64,000 nt of DNA from an uncultured Lachnospiraceae bacterium (lineage in GTDB: Bacteria; Bacillota; Clostridia; Lachnospirales; Lachnospiraceae): the NCBI GenBank assembly GCA_946615865.1, contig CAMOIJ010000006.1:34299-98298 (forward strand). The letters are read 5' to 3'. The translations under genes and the position numbers were made by a program. Positions 35,802 through 44,222 of the stretch are shown piece after piece. How positions within the stretch are numbered: the first letter of the stretch is position 1; the number at the start of each line of letters is the position of its first letter. A model generated the notes under the pieces. The model did no database searches and was not told where the DNA came from. It was given only the letters and a program-made list of their open reading frames with translations.

Positions 35802-35843
35802 AAAGCTTCCTGAAGGATGGAATCCCATCGGCCAGGAAGCTTT
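35802..35843. repeat. Inverted repeat next to the repeat array
   Basis: Perfect 11-bp arms AAAGCTTCCTG and CAGGAAGCTTT around a 20-nt loop that itself contains GATGGAATCCCATC. The site lies 53 nt beyond the stop of the minus-strand membrane protein gene and may act as its terminator, although no clear T run follows. Confidence 0.6.
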
Positions 35844-35895
35844 CATACAACATCAGAATTATGAAAAAGCCTTAACTATTGCAATTTCCCCTCAA

Positions 35896-37677
35896 TTACA
35901 GACCGAATGTCATCGCGCCCACAATCTTTTTAATAAGTTCAATCTGTTCCGGCAGGAAATGTTTCATATCAAGCTGCACGAACACAAACGCGCAGACCAG
36001 CATCGAAAAGATGGATAGCAGGCAGACCGCAGAACTGAATTCTTTAGCTTCCTCACAGGGTTCCACAGCAACTTTTACACCAGGTTCCGCCGCCAGCACT
36101 GTGCCGGATTCTGCCTCACCAACACTAAATTCCGCCACAGAAGTCCCTTCTTCCACCTCAGAAACAGCAAGCTCCTCTCCGGAAATCTTCGCATACCGCA
36201 TCCCCACCGCAAGGAACACAAGCATACCCAAAAGCCACATCATATCTTCCCTGTATCGTTCCAGCAAATACGGCGTCCAGACGATATCCATCATGATGAT
36301 GACGCCGATCGTAACGATCCCTCCCAGAAGGAACAGGACAAATTTGTTGGCCCGGATCGCGGAACGTGTCCTCTTGTTTGTGAGGGCGAAGAGTCCCACG
36401 CCGAATACCGGGTAGGTGTAGAACACGCCTCCCTCCACGATGTGGGGGAAGTCTGAGATCAGGTCCTCGGAGCGGGTCAGGAAGTAGGTCGCCCCGTTCA
36501 GGAGGCCGCGGACGCTCAGCCTGGACAGCAGGCTCCCGTAGGCGGACTGGTCGGCCACGGTCAGCTGGTAGCTCTGGCCGAATTCGAAGGGATTCTCAAA
36601 CCGGACATAGTTGTAGAGCATGAGCAGCGCGCCTATGATGATGTAAGGCGAAGCCGCTGCCACCAGCTTCAAGAAAAGCTTCCAGGTAAACTTGTGCTCG
36701 CGCAGAAATACGATCAGGCAAGGTATTACGATCAGGTTTCCGAGCGCGATGGACGGGCGGCACCCGAACGCGAGCGCGCCGAAGAGCGCGCCGAGGAAAG
36801 CCCTGAAAATGGCCCGGTTCTCGTGTTCGTTATCGGTGGCCCACACTGCTTTGACATAGAAGTAGACGCTCCAGATCTCCATACAGAAAGCTGCCGCGAA
36901 AGCCGTCATGTACATGGCCGGTTTGGCGACGCAATGCACCATGCTCGTCACCGACACTGCCGCGCCCAGGAACAGGTAGACAGCGAAGGACAGTTTCGGG
37001 AAGAACCTCTTCGACAGGAGCCTGAAGAACAGGAACAGGCCGATCATGGACATCCCGACAAAGACCTGAGTCGCGTGATATGTCGTCAGGCTCGCCCCTG
37101 TGATCAGCTTAAACGGGATGAACAGCAGGAAAACCGGCACTACGCCAAAATACATATAATAGCGCCCTTTATAGAAGGCGTGGTCCCAGTGATACCTGAC
37201 TCCCAGCGCTCTCCTTGCCTGGGTATCGTAGGGATTGGGCATCTGAAGGAGGCGGCGGTCCATGTCGCCGTACTCGAGATAGATCTGCCCTTTCAAAAGA
37301 GCGTCCGCCATCAGTTCATACTGGTTCTTGTTCTTGATCGCGTAGCGGTCAGGGTCAGTGTCCGAATCAGCGGCACTCATGGCTGCGGCCGCGTTCTTCA
37401 TCCATTCTTCTTCTCCCGTCGCGGAAGCATTCTCCACAGCGCGCGCCTCGGTCTCTTCCATGAGTTTCGCGGTGATCTCGCCGTTCCACATGGGGCACAG
37501 CGTCATCAGGAAACTGCTCGAGCCGATCAGCGCGGCCAGCACCAGGAATGTCGCCATAACATGCAGGACGGACCACCGTTCCATAGTGACGCGCAGGAAG
37601 CCGGATCCGGGACGGACAAGCCAGACCACCCCCAGCATGACCACCCAGAATACTATGCCACATATAATAGAATTCAT
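35896..37677 (-). CDS. Large polytopic membrane protein, GT-C-like (predicted)
   Basis: A 593-residue protein with about 11-12 membrane segments. After two N-terminal helices comes a charged ~100-residue loop, then RYHWDHAFYKGRYYMYFGVVP, typical of the extracytoplasmic loop of GT-C glycosyltransferase-like proteins. Many helices follow, then a Glu/Val/Ala-rich hydrophilic stretch (about 500-550) and a final helix. No firm family assignment; a lipid-linked sugar transferase or polymer ligase is possible. It follows trxB by 15 nt, apparently on the same transcript, though the functional link is unclear. Confidence 0.75.
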   Translation of the reverse strand: MNSIICGIVFWVVMLGVVWLVRPGSGFLRVTMERWSVLHVMATFLVLAALIGSSSFLMTLCPMWNGEITAKLMEETEARAVENASATGEEEWMKNAAAAMSAADSDTDPDRYAIKNKNQYELMADALLKGQIYLEYGDMDRRLLQMPNPYDTQARRALGVRYHWDHAFYKGRYYMYFGVVPVFLLFIPFKLITGASLTTYHATQVFVGMSMIGLFLFFRLLSKRFFPKLSFAVYLFLGAAVSVTSMVHCVAKPAMYMTAFAAAFCMEIWSVYFYVKAVWATDNEHENRAIFRAFLGALFGALAFGCRPSIALGNLIVIPCLIVFLREHKFTWKLFLKLVAAASPYIIIGALLMLYNYVRFENPFEFGQSYQLTVADQSAYGSLLSRLSVRGLLNGATYFLTRSEDLISDFPHIVEGGVFYTYPVFGVGLFALTNKRTRSAIRANKFVLFLLGGIVTIGVIIMMDIVWTPYLLERYREDMMWLLGMLVFLAVGMRYAKISGEELAVSEVEEGTSVAEFSVGEAESGTVLAAEPGVKVAVEPCEEAKEFSSAVCLLSIFSMLVCAFVFVQLDMKHFLPEQIELIKKIVGAMTFGL

Positions 37678-37692
37678 ATCAGCTGCTCCGTA

Positions 37693-38607
37693 TCACCTCA
37701 TCTGCAGATATCTGCACGCTGCCAGCGCCGCGCTCGCGCCGTCCGCCACTGCCGTTGTCAGCTGGCGCACAGTCTTGCTGCGGCAGTCGCCCGCCACATA
37801 GATACCGGGTGTTTTGGTCTCGCAGCGCTCATCCGAGTCAAAATATCCAAACCCGTTCAGATCAGCCAGTTCTTTGAAAGGCTCGTTCTCCGGGATCAGG
37901 CCGATCGCCACAAAGAGGCCGTCGCACTCCACAGTGAAAGCTTCGCCGGTCTTGGTTCTCTCGACCTCAAGGCCGCACAGCTCGCCGTCCTTCGAGAAGA
38001 AACGGTTGATCTTCACGCCTGTGAAAGTCTTTACATTGGGCTTTGCAAACAGGACTTCCTGAAGCTTCTGCTCGCCGGTGAAGAAGTCCAGATCCTGCAG
38101 CATGATGACTTCGCTGCACTTCTCTGACAGAAGGATTGCCTCCTGCAGCGCCGAATTGCCGCCGCCGGCCACGCACACGCGCCGTCCCGCGTAGAAGTCG
38201 CCGTCGCAGACCGCGCAGAAAGAGATGCCGTCCCCCACGAGATCATCTTCGCCCTCGATGCCGAGCATGCGGTGCTTCACTCCCGTTGCCAGCACGACGG
38301 CTGAACCCTCGTAGACGCCGCCTTCTTCGGTCCTCACTATTTTGACATCGCCGCGGTCCTCCACGGATATGACGTTCTCAAACTCGATCTCAGCCCCCTG
38401 CGCCAGGATCTGGTCCAGCATCTTCTCGGCGAACTCATTGCCGCTCATCTGAAGCGTTCCGGGATAATTCTCAACCTTGGGGGAATGTGTGATCTGGCCC
38501 CCGAAGCCGTTTTTCTCGATTACGAGCGCGCTCTTTCCGTTGCGCTGCGCGTACAGAGCTGCGGTCATTCCTGCTGCGCCTCCGCCGACTACGATAATAT
38601 CATGCAT
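37693..38607 (-). CDS. trxB: Thioredoxin reductase-like FAD/NAD(P) oxidoreductase
   Basis: A 304-residue flavoprotein of the TrxB family. The FAD motif is VVGGGAAGMTAA (6-17), the redox-active pair is CAVC (in ISFCAVCDGDF, near 137-140), the NAD(P) motif is VAGGGNSAL and the C-terminal FAD motif is GIYVAGDCRSK. The gene follows nrdD, whose C-terminus carries a redoxin domain, so it may reduce that domain. NADPH or another electron donor cannot be settled from sequence. The ATG at 38607 has AGGAGG-like upstream sequence. Confidence 0.92.
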   Translation of the reverse strand: MHDIIVVGGGAAGMTAALYAQRNGKSALVIEKNGFGGQITHSPKVENYPGTLQMSGNEFAEKMLDQILAQGAEIEFENVISVEDRGDVKIVRTEEGGVYEGSAVVLATGVKHRMLGIEGEDDLVGDGISFCAVCDGDFYAGRRVCVAGGGNSALQEAILLSEKCSEVIMLQDLDFFTGEQKLQEVLFAKPNVKTFTGVKINRFFSKDGELCGLEVERTKTGEAFTVECDGLFVAIGLIPENEPFKELADLNGFGYFDSDERCETKTPGIYVAGDCRSKTVRQLTTAVADGASAALAACRYLQMR

Positions 38608-38696
38608 TTTGCTTTCCTCCCTTGATGTATCTCTTCGCGGCCTTCATGCCGTGACTGACCCGCACCAGGTCCTTCTATGCCTTTTACAGCAAGATC

Positions 38697-38722
38697 GCCC
38701 GACAGTGATCCCACTGCCGGGC
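38697..38722. other. Hairpin between nrdD and trxB
   Basis: GCCCGACAG/CTGCCGGGC with an 8-nt loop lies 18 nt beyond the nrdD stop. The T-rich side (CTATTTTATTT) is on the plus strand, so it is not a convincing minus-strand terminator; it may be a processing site or partial attenuator. Confidence 0.4.
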
Positions 38723-38739
38723 GGCTCTATTTTATTTCA

Positions 38740-41250
38740 TTATTTGTGCATCAGCCAACCCTTGATGTCGGACACGCCGCGATACTTCTCGAAAGAATCG
38801 CCGTTGACCAGGACAAGCGTGGGAGCCTGCTTGATGCCGAACTTCTGAACCAGTTCTCTCTCCTCGTTGGCGTTGAGCGGCTTATATTCCACTCCGGCCC
38901 TGTCCAGGATCGCTCCCGCCGCCTTGCAGTTCGGGCAGGAAGGAGTCTTGAACAGTAAGATCGAAACGGAGTTCTCAGGCTTGACAGCGATCGTTACGGG
39001 CTTCTCCTCGACCGGGATCTCAGTCTTGGGAGCTTCAGCCACAGGCGCCTTGGGAGCTTCTGCAGGAGCTTCCTTCATGATCGGCTGCACAGGATCGCAG
39101 CATGCGCGCTCGTTGATCGCCGCGTAGATCGCTTCGTCGTTGTCATTGGGAGCCGGCTTCGGTCCCTTGTGAGTCAGGTGGGAATGGCCGATGTTGTAGA
39201 CCATTCTGTCCTTGTACTCCTGGGCCTTGCCGTCGTTCCAGTTCTGGACCGGACGATAGTAGCCGGTGATGCGGCTGTAGACCTCAGTCTTGTTGCCGCA
39301 GATCGGGCAGGTGAACTGCTCGCCGGTCAGATAGCCGTGATCCTTACATACGGAGTATGTAGGAGACATTGTGTAGTAAGGAAGCTTGTAGTTCTCAGCG
39401 ATCTTGCGGACGAGGTTCGCTGCCGCTTTCCAGTCAGGAAGTTTCTCGCCGAGGAACGCGTGGAATACTGTTCCGGAAGTATACAGAGTCTGCAGATCGT
39501 CCTGGATATCCAGAGCGGAGAAAATATCCTCCGTGTAGCCCACAGGAAGGTGGGAGGAATTCGTGTAGTAGGGCTTTCCGTCCATGTTCGCCGTGATGAT
39601 GTCCGGGAACTGCTCCTTGTCGTGCAGAGCGAATCTGTAAGTCGTGGACTCCGCGGGAGTTGCCTCGAGGTTGTACAGGTCGCCGTACTGTTCCTGATAG
39701 TCGGAGAGGCGCTCTCTCATGTGATTGAGGACGTCGCGTGTAAATCTCTGGGTCTTGGGGCTTGTCAGATCCGCGCGCAGCCACTTCGCGTTCAGGCCCA
39801 CCTCGTTCATGCCGATCAGGCCGATGGTGGAGAAGTGATTGCTGAAAGTTCCCAGATATCTCTTGGTGTAAGGATACAGGCCGTTCTCAAGGAGCTTCGT
39901 GATGACGGTTCTCTTGGTCTTGAGGGACCTTGCCGCGATATCCATCAGGTCATCCAGTCTCTTGTAGAAGTCCTGCTCATCTGTCGCCAGATATGCGATA
40001 CGGGGCATGTTGATCGTAACAACGCCGATGGAACCTGTGGATTCGCCTGATCCGAAGAATCCGCCGGATTTCTTGCGCAGCTCGCGAAGGTCAAGACGGA
40101 GTCTGCAGCACATGGAGCGGACATCGCTGGGCTCCATGTCGGAGTTGATGTAGTTGGAGAAATAGGGCGTGCCGTATTTCGCAGTCATTTCGAACAGCAG
40201 CTTGTTGTTCTCTGTCTCATCCCAGTTGAAGTCCCTGGTGATGGAGTATGTGGGGATCGGATACTGGAATCCTCTGCCGTTGGCGTCGCCTTCGATCATG
40301 ATCTCGATGAAGGCCTTGTTCACCATATCCATTTCCTTCTGGCAGTCGCCGTAGGTGAAGTCCATCTCCTTGCCGCCGATGATCGCGGGAAGGTTCTTGA
40401 GGTCGTTCGGAACAGTCCAGTCCAGAGTAACGTTGGAGAAAGGAGCCTGTGTGCCCCATCTGCTGGGTGTGTTCACGCCGTAGATGAAGGACTGCACGCA
40501 CTGCTTGACTTCCTTCTGTGTCAGGTTGTCGACCTTTACGAAAGGTGCCAGGTATGTGTCAAAAGATGAAAACGCCTGCGCTCCTGCCCACTCGTTCTGC
40601 ATGATCCCCAGGAAGTTGACCATCTGGTTGCAAAGTGTGCTGAGATGGTTGGCCGGGGAAGAAGTGATCTTGCCCGGTACGCCGCCCAGGCCTTCCTGGA
40701 TCAGCTGCTTCAGGCTCCAGCCTGCGCAGTAGCCGGTCAGCATGGACAGATCGTGCAGATGGATCGCTGCGCTGCGGTGAGCCTTGGCTACTTCGTCGTC
40801 ATATACTTCGCTCAGCCAGTAGTTGGCTGTGATCGCGCCGGAGTTTGAAAGGATCAGACCGCCGACCGAATATGTGACGGTGGAATTCTCCTTGACGCGC
40901 CAGTCGTTGATCTTGAGATAATTGTCTACCAGGTCCTTGTAGTTAAGAAGAGCGGAACCTACGTTACGGACTTTCTCACGCTGTCTGCGGTACAGGATGT
41001 AAGCCTTGGCGACATCCGCGTAACCGGACTCGGAGAGGACCTTCTCAACGCTGTCCTGAATATCTTCAACCGCGATCACGCCATCCCTGATCTTGGGCTC
41101 AAAATCAGATGTGACATGGAGCGCGATCAGATCAATAATCGTGGGATGATACTGCTTCTCGATAGCCACAAAAGCCTTCGTGATGGCATCACTGATCTTA
41201 CTGATCTCAAAATCAACGACCTGCCCGTCTCTCTTAGTAACCTGATACAT
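38740..41250 (-). CDS. nrdD: Anaerobic (class III) ribonucleoside-triphosphate reductase with C-terminal redoxin domain
   Basis: An 836-residue glycyl-radical enzyme that makes deoxynucleotides anaerobically. An ATP-cone (about 1-95; YQVTKRDGQVVDFEISK) is followed by the catalytic barrel. A zinc site has CKDHG and CPIC pairs, and RITGYYRPVQNW carries the radical Gly. An Ala/Pro/Glu-rich linker (about 725-757) joins a glutaredoxin/thioredoxin-like domain (758-836) with CPNC at 772-775. Some class III enzymes use formate, others a redoxin, as reductant; the fusion suggests the latter. ATG 41250 follows GAGGGGG. NrdR boxes overlap its promoter, and nrdG lies upstream, trxB downstream. Confidence 0.95.
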   Translation of the reverse strand: MYQVTKRDGQVVDFEISKISDAITKAFVAIEKQYHPTIIDLIALHVTSDFEPKIRDGVIAVEDIQDSVEKVLSESGYADVAKAYILYRRQREKVRNVGSALLNYKDLVDNYLKINDWRVKENSTVTYSVGGLILSNSGAITANYWLSEVYDDEVAKAHRSAAIHLHDLSMLTGYCAGWSLKQLIQEGLGGVPGKITSSPANHLSTLCNQMVNFLGIMQNEWAGAQAFSSFDTYLAPFVKVDNLTQKEVKQCVQSFIYGVNTPSRWGTQAPFSNVTLDWTVPNDLKNLPAIIGGKEMDFTYGDCQKEMDMVNKAFIEIMIEGDANGRGFQYPIPTYSITRDFNWDETENNKLLFEMTAKYGTPYFSNYINSDMEPSDVRSMCCRLRLDLRELRKKSGGFFGSGESTGSIGVVTINMPRIAYLATDEQDFYKRLDDLMDIAARSLKTKRTVITKLLENGLYPYTKRYLGTFSNHFSTIGLIGMNEVGLNAKWLRADLTSPKTQRFTRDVLNHMRERLSDYQEQYGDLYNLEATPAESTTYRFALHDKEQFPDIITANMDGKPYYTNSSHLPVGYTEDIFSALDIQDDLQTLYTSGTVFHAFLGEKLPDWKAAANLVRKIAENYKLPYYTMSPTYSVCKDHGYLTGEQFTCPICGNKTEVYSRITGYYRPVQNWNDGKAQEYKDRMVYNIGHSHLTHKGPKPAPNDNDEAIYAAINERACCDPVQPIMKEAPAEAPKAPVAEAPKTEIPVEEKPVTIAVKPENSVSILLFKTPSCPNCKAAGAILDRAGVEYKPLNANEERELVQKFGIKQAPTLVLVNGDSFEKYRGVSDIKGWLMHK

Positions 41251-41331
41251 AATAAAATCCCCCTCGTGTGGTAGTGTATTTCTTTGCTGATTCAATGGAT
41301 TCACCGCGGACTCACATCCGCGAACACACTT

Positions 41332-41360
41332 ACAGTACCACGAAGGGGACACATCGTCAA
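41332..41360 (-). promoter_or_regulatory. Promoter of nrdD
   Basis: Minus-strand TTGACG (41360-41355), a 17-nt spacer and TACTGT (41337-41332). The -35 box lies inside the first NrdR box. The leader also contains a CGCGGA/TCCGCG hairpin at about 41305-41322. Confidence 0.7.
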
Positions 41361-41400
41361 TATCTTGTGTTCATTTAAATTTTCTGTCTATATGTAGTGT
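41355..41400. promoter_or_regulatory. Tandem NrdR boxes
   Basis: Two 16-bp sites: CGTCAATATCTTGTGT (41355-41370) and TGTCTATATGTAGTGT (41385-41400). Both match 12 of the 13 core positions of the NrdR box consensus acaCwAtATaTwGtgt. They are 30 bp apart, about three helical turns, as is usual for paired boxes. They imply repression of nrdD by NrdR when dATP/ATP is high; nrdR itself is not in the window. Confidence 0.85.
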
Positions 41401-41423
41401 GACGCAAAAATTACAACATCATT

Positions 41424-42116
41424 TCAGTCCACGCCCCTGATCTGCACATCTCCGACATACCTGACAGCCGCTGCCGCGCACTTCTCCAGTTTCTCCTTAG
41501 ACGGCGCGCTGAGCCCTCCGAACGGCACAGTATCCCTGTCCGTAAAGCACTGAAGGAAATACCGCTTCGCGCCCTCGATCCACTTTCCTATGGCCTCGAA
41601 ATCCTCCACCTCGTGCAGTTCGTCCACAACCGTCGTCCGGAACTCATAATCGATGCCCGACGATTTCAGAAGCTCTATGCTCTCCGAGATGGGTTTTAGA
41701 TCCAAAGTCTGCACGCCTGCCGTAAGGGCATATTTTGACGGGCAGTTCTTGACGTCCATCGCCGCATATTCCACAAGCCCGCGCTCCAGGATCTCCCGCA
41801 GCACCGCCGGATGCGTGCCGTTCGTGTCCAGTTTCACCGGAAATCCCAGCTCGCGGATCTTCGCGATGAATTCCGGCAGATTGCTGTGCAGACAAGGCTC
41901 GCCGCCCGTGATCGCAACGCCGTCAAGGAGACCTTTCCTCTTTGCCAAAAAAGCGAACAGTTCCTCCTCTTCCATCACCGCCGGCGCCTGTCCCGTCGCC
42001 AGCTCGTAGTTGTGGCAGTAAGGGCAGCGCAGATCGCACCCGCCCAGAAAAACCGTGCAGGCCACATGACCGGGAAAGTCAAGCAGCGTCATCTTCTGAA
42101 GTCCGTGTATTTTCAT
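41424..42116 (-). CDS. nrdG: Anaerobic ribonucleotide reductase-activating protein (radical SAM)
   Basis: A 230-residue radical SAM activase. CDLRCPYC (Cys 27, 31, 34) binds the 4Fe-4S cluster, and GITGGEPC-type AITGGEPCLH contacts SAM. It installs the glycyl radical on the neighbouring NrdD, which is the basis for the name; sequence alone places it among pyruvate-formate-lyase-activase-like proteins. ATG 42116 with GGAGAG upstream is preferred over the TTG at 42128. Unlike most operons, nrdG lies upstream of nrdD, with a NrdR-controlled promoter in between. Confidence 0.9.
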   Translation of the reverse strand: MKIHGLQKMTLLDFPGHVACTVFLGGCDLRCPYCHNYELATGQAPAVMEEEELFAFLAKRKGLLDGVAITGGEPCLHSNLPEFIAKIRELGFPVKLDTNGTHPAVLREILERGLVEYAAMDVKNCPSKYALTAGVQTLDLKPISESIELLKSSGIDYEFRTTVVDELHEVEDFEAIGKWIEGAKRYFLQCFTDRDTVPFGGLSAPSKEKLEKCAAAAVRYVGDVQIRGVD

Positions 42117-42162
42117 AAAACTCTCCAATCCAATCTGTTATTTCCTGCGCATCTAAGCGCCC

Positions 42163-43173
42163 TCACACCGCCGCAAGGATATGCATGTTGCGGATCTGCG
42201 CGTCGCCGATCCTGTCGTTGACCGTATAAGCGCACTTCTCCAGATCCGCGCCGACTGCCCCGGTCAGTCCGTGTCCCTGTGTTTCCCGGTTCACGTCAGT
42301 CCCGGTCAGTCCCTGCTCTCTCAGTTCTCCAAGAAGTCCCTGCTCCCGCAGTTCTCCAATGACATCCGCCGCAATGCCTTCCATTACCCTGGATTTTTCC
42401 TCCGCGGTATCCGGCTCGTTGTCCGTCGTCAGGAGGTACTCCAGCAGTTCCGCTGTGAGCGCAAGCTTCGGAAGTGCCCGCATAGCCCGGAAACACCACT
42501 TGTAATAAGGCTGGTACACATCGTTCAGTAAAAAGACTGCGGCCATCGTGCTTTTGACAAATTCCACTGCGGCTAACTGCGCGGCCGCGGTCTCACCGTG
42601 CTGCAGGCACCTTCGGTAATTATACTGCCCCGACTGCCCCATGAGAAGGAGCTGCCCGGCCAGTTTTTTAAGCCGCACGTCCTCCGGCCGGCGCCTCAGC
42701 CGCTCCCGGATCGCGGTCACCTCGCCGTAACCATCCATGAAGATCTCCCCGTTCACAGCCTCTGCCAGTGAAAACTCCGGCATATACAGCCACCCCATAA
42801 GGCTCAGATTGCCGTCCGCTTTCCCGACTTTGTCCGTCATAAACTCAGCCGTCCGCAGAACGCCGTGCCGCGGGCCGCCCACCGGCGCGACCAGGGACCT
42901 CCGCAGCCCCATAAACTCTTTGGGCAATGCCGCATAAGCCCTCTCCAGCTCGAAAGCAGTCCTCCTGTCCACCACATCTTCTCCCGGCAGGAACAGGCTA
43001 AAACCCGGTTCAAAATCGTGATCCCTGGAGATCTCGTCATCAAAACCCCAGCACTCCGATCCGCTGCCCGCAAGACCCGCCGCGATAAACGGCATCAGTC
43101 CGGGAAACTTCTCCCGGAGCATCGGCTCTCCGTATTGTTCATAATAAGCCCTGGCGATCTCCAGTCCCTTCAT
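42163..43173 (-). CDS. DUF4037 domain protein, nucleotidyltransferase-like
   Basis: A 336-residue protein. An N-terminal nucleotidyltransferase-like motif, GSGSECWGFDDEISRDHDF (36-54), has the GS and paired acidic residues typical of the fold; the remainder is mostly helical and matches the DUF4037 type. An in-frame short duplication, GELREQGLLGELREQGL, lies near 285-300. The function is unknown; a transferase acting on a nucleotide, antibiotic or protein is plausible. The gene follows a TPR protein gene on the same strand, a pairing that suggests a common unit. Confidence 0.82.
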   Translation of the reverse strand: MKGLEIARAYYEQYGEPMLREKFPGLMPFIAAGLAGSGSECWGFDDEISRDHDFEPGFSLFLPGEDVVDRRTAFELERAYAALPKEFMGLRRSLVAPVGGPRHGVLRTAEFMTDKVGKADGNLSLMGWLYMPEFSLAEAVNGEIFMDGYGEVTAIRERLRRRPEDVRLKKLAGQLLLMGQSGQYNYRRCLQHGETAAAQLAAVEFVKSTMAAVFLLNDVYQPYYKWCFRAMRALPKLALTAELLEYLLTTDNEPDTAEEKSRVMEGIAADVIGELREQGLLGELREQGLTGTDVNRETQGHGLTGAVGADLEKCAYTVNDRIGDAQIRNMHILAAV

Positions 43174-43230
43174 TCCCGAATAATCCTTTCCGGCGTTCTA
43201 TTTGCCGCTTAGATTCTCTCAATCGGCGCT

Positions 43231-44115
43231 TCATTCGGCCGCATAGATCTTCTCAGCCGTCTCCCTGAGCTTATTCGCCGTCAGGAAATAGCCGTAATAC
43301 TCAAAAACAGGCGCACACTTCTCGCAAACAAAGGCATAGTAGCCGATCCGCGCCCTCTCCTCAGCCGGCAGCTCCCGCAGCGCTCTGGGAGTTTCCAAAA
43401 CTGACCGCTCATCATCCGCTCGCCCCGGAGCCTCGCCGTCCGTCCTCCGAAGCAGTTCCCTGCCCTTCTTCTCCAGCAGTTCCTCAGCGCGCTCCACCAG
43501 ATCATTGATCCGGCTCTCCCCCTCTTCCATGCCATTCCGGGCCTCCACCGTATCGGCCATATTGAGGCAGGTGATCGCCTGCTCCAGCTCGCCGTCCTGC
43601 ACCTTCGCCATGACAGCGATCGCTTTTTCGTAGAGATCCAGAGCTTCATCATATTTTGACAGAGCAGTGCATGTCAACGCCATATTGTTGTAAAGGCCGC
43701 CCAGAAGCCGCGGCTCCACATAAGCGCTGCCTTCATAGACCGCCCGCGCTTTCTCAAACAGCTCCAGCGACCGCTCGTACTCGCCAAAAGCATTGCACGC
43801 CGTCGCAATATTGACATAAGTTGTACCCGCGGAGATAGAATCCTCCATCCCTAGCTCCGCCAGCAGTTCCAACGCCTTCCCTGCGCTCTCCATTGCCTTT
43901 TCGCGCTGCGCGGTCTTGCGATAGTGCCCTACCATCTCATTTCGGAGCATCAACTGCCCCTGCAGGTCCCGTCCCAGCTCCGCCTCCGCGAGCCAGTAGA
44001 GCAGATGCCGCTCCGCCCCCGCGTAGTCCCGGCGGCTCATGTACTCATTCATCTTATCCGCAATGCGCCTCTGCGGCACCGGTTTGATAGTCTCCATAGA
44101 CTCCTCGTTCAGCAT
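43231..44115 (-). CDS. Tetratricopeptide repeat protein
   Basis: A 294-residue soluble helical protein. About five TPR units are readable between residues 50 and 230 (e.g. AGTTYVNIATACNAFGEY, LLGGLYNNMALTCTALSKY and ELEQAITCLNMADTVEAR). The C-terminal part may be a separate helical cap. The ATG at 44115 with GGGAG 5 nt upstream is chosen over a longer frame that runs into the divergent promoter. It probably binds a partner, the best candidate being the DUF4037 protein encoded 57 nt downstream. Confidence 0.85.
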   Translation of the reverse strand: MLNEESMETIKPVPQRRIADKMNEYMSRRDYAGAERHLLYWLAEAELGRDLQGQLMLRNEMVGHYRKTAQREKAMESAGKALELLAELGMEDSISAGTTYVNIATACNAFGEYERSLELFEKARAVYEGSAYVEPRLLGGLYNNMALTCTALSKYDEALDLYEKAIAVMAKVQDGELEQAITCLNMADTVEARNGMEEGESRINDLVERAEELLEKKGRELLRRTDGEAPGRADDERSVLETPRALRELPAEERARIGYYAFVCEKCAPVFEYYGYFLTANKLRETAEKIYAAE

Positions 44116-44160
44116 CTCGTCTCCCTTCCCGGTCAAAATATCGCCTCCCCTGTCACCCGG

Positions 44161-44190
44161 TTGACCGGACGCCCTTCGCGGGCTTACAAT
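44161..44190 (+). promoter_or_regulatory. Promoter of the YdcF-like gene
   Basis: TTGACC (44161-44166), an 18-nt spacer and TACAAT (44185-44190), 33 bp before the ATG at 44223. Confidence 0.65.
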
Positions 44191-44222
44191 TCTCCCAACA
44201 GCACTTAAGGAGGCTCCCCAAA

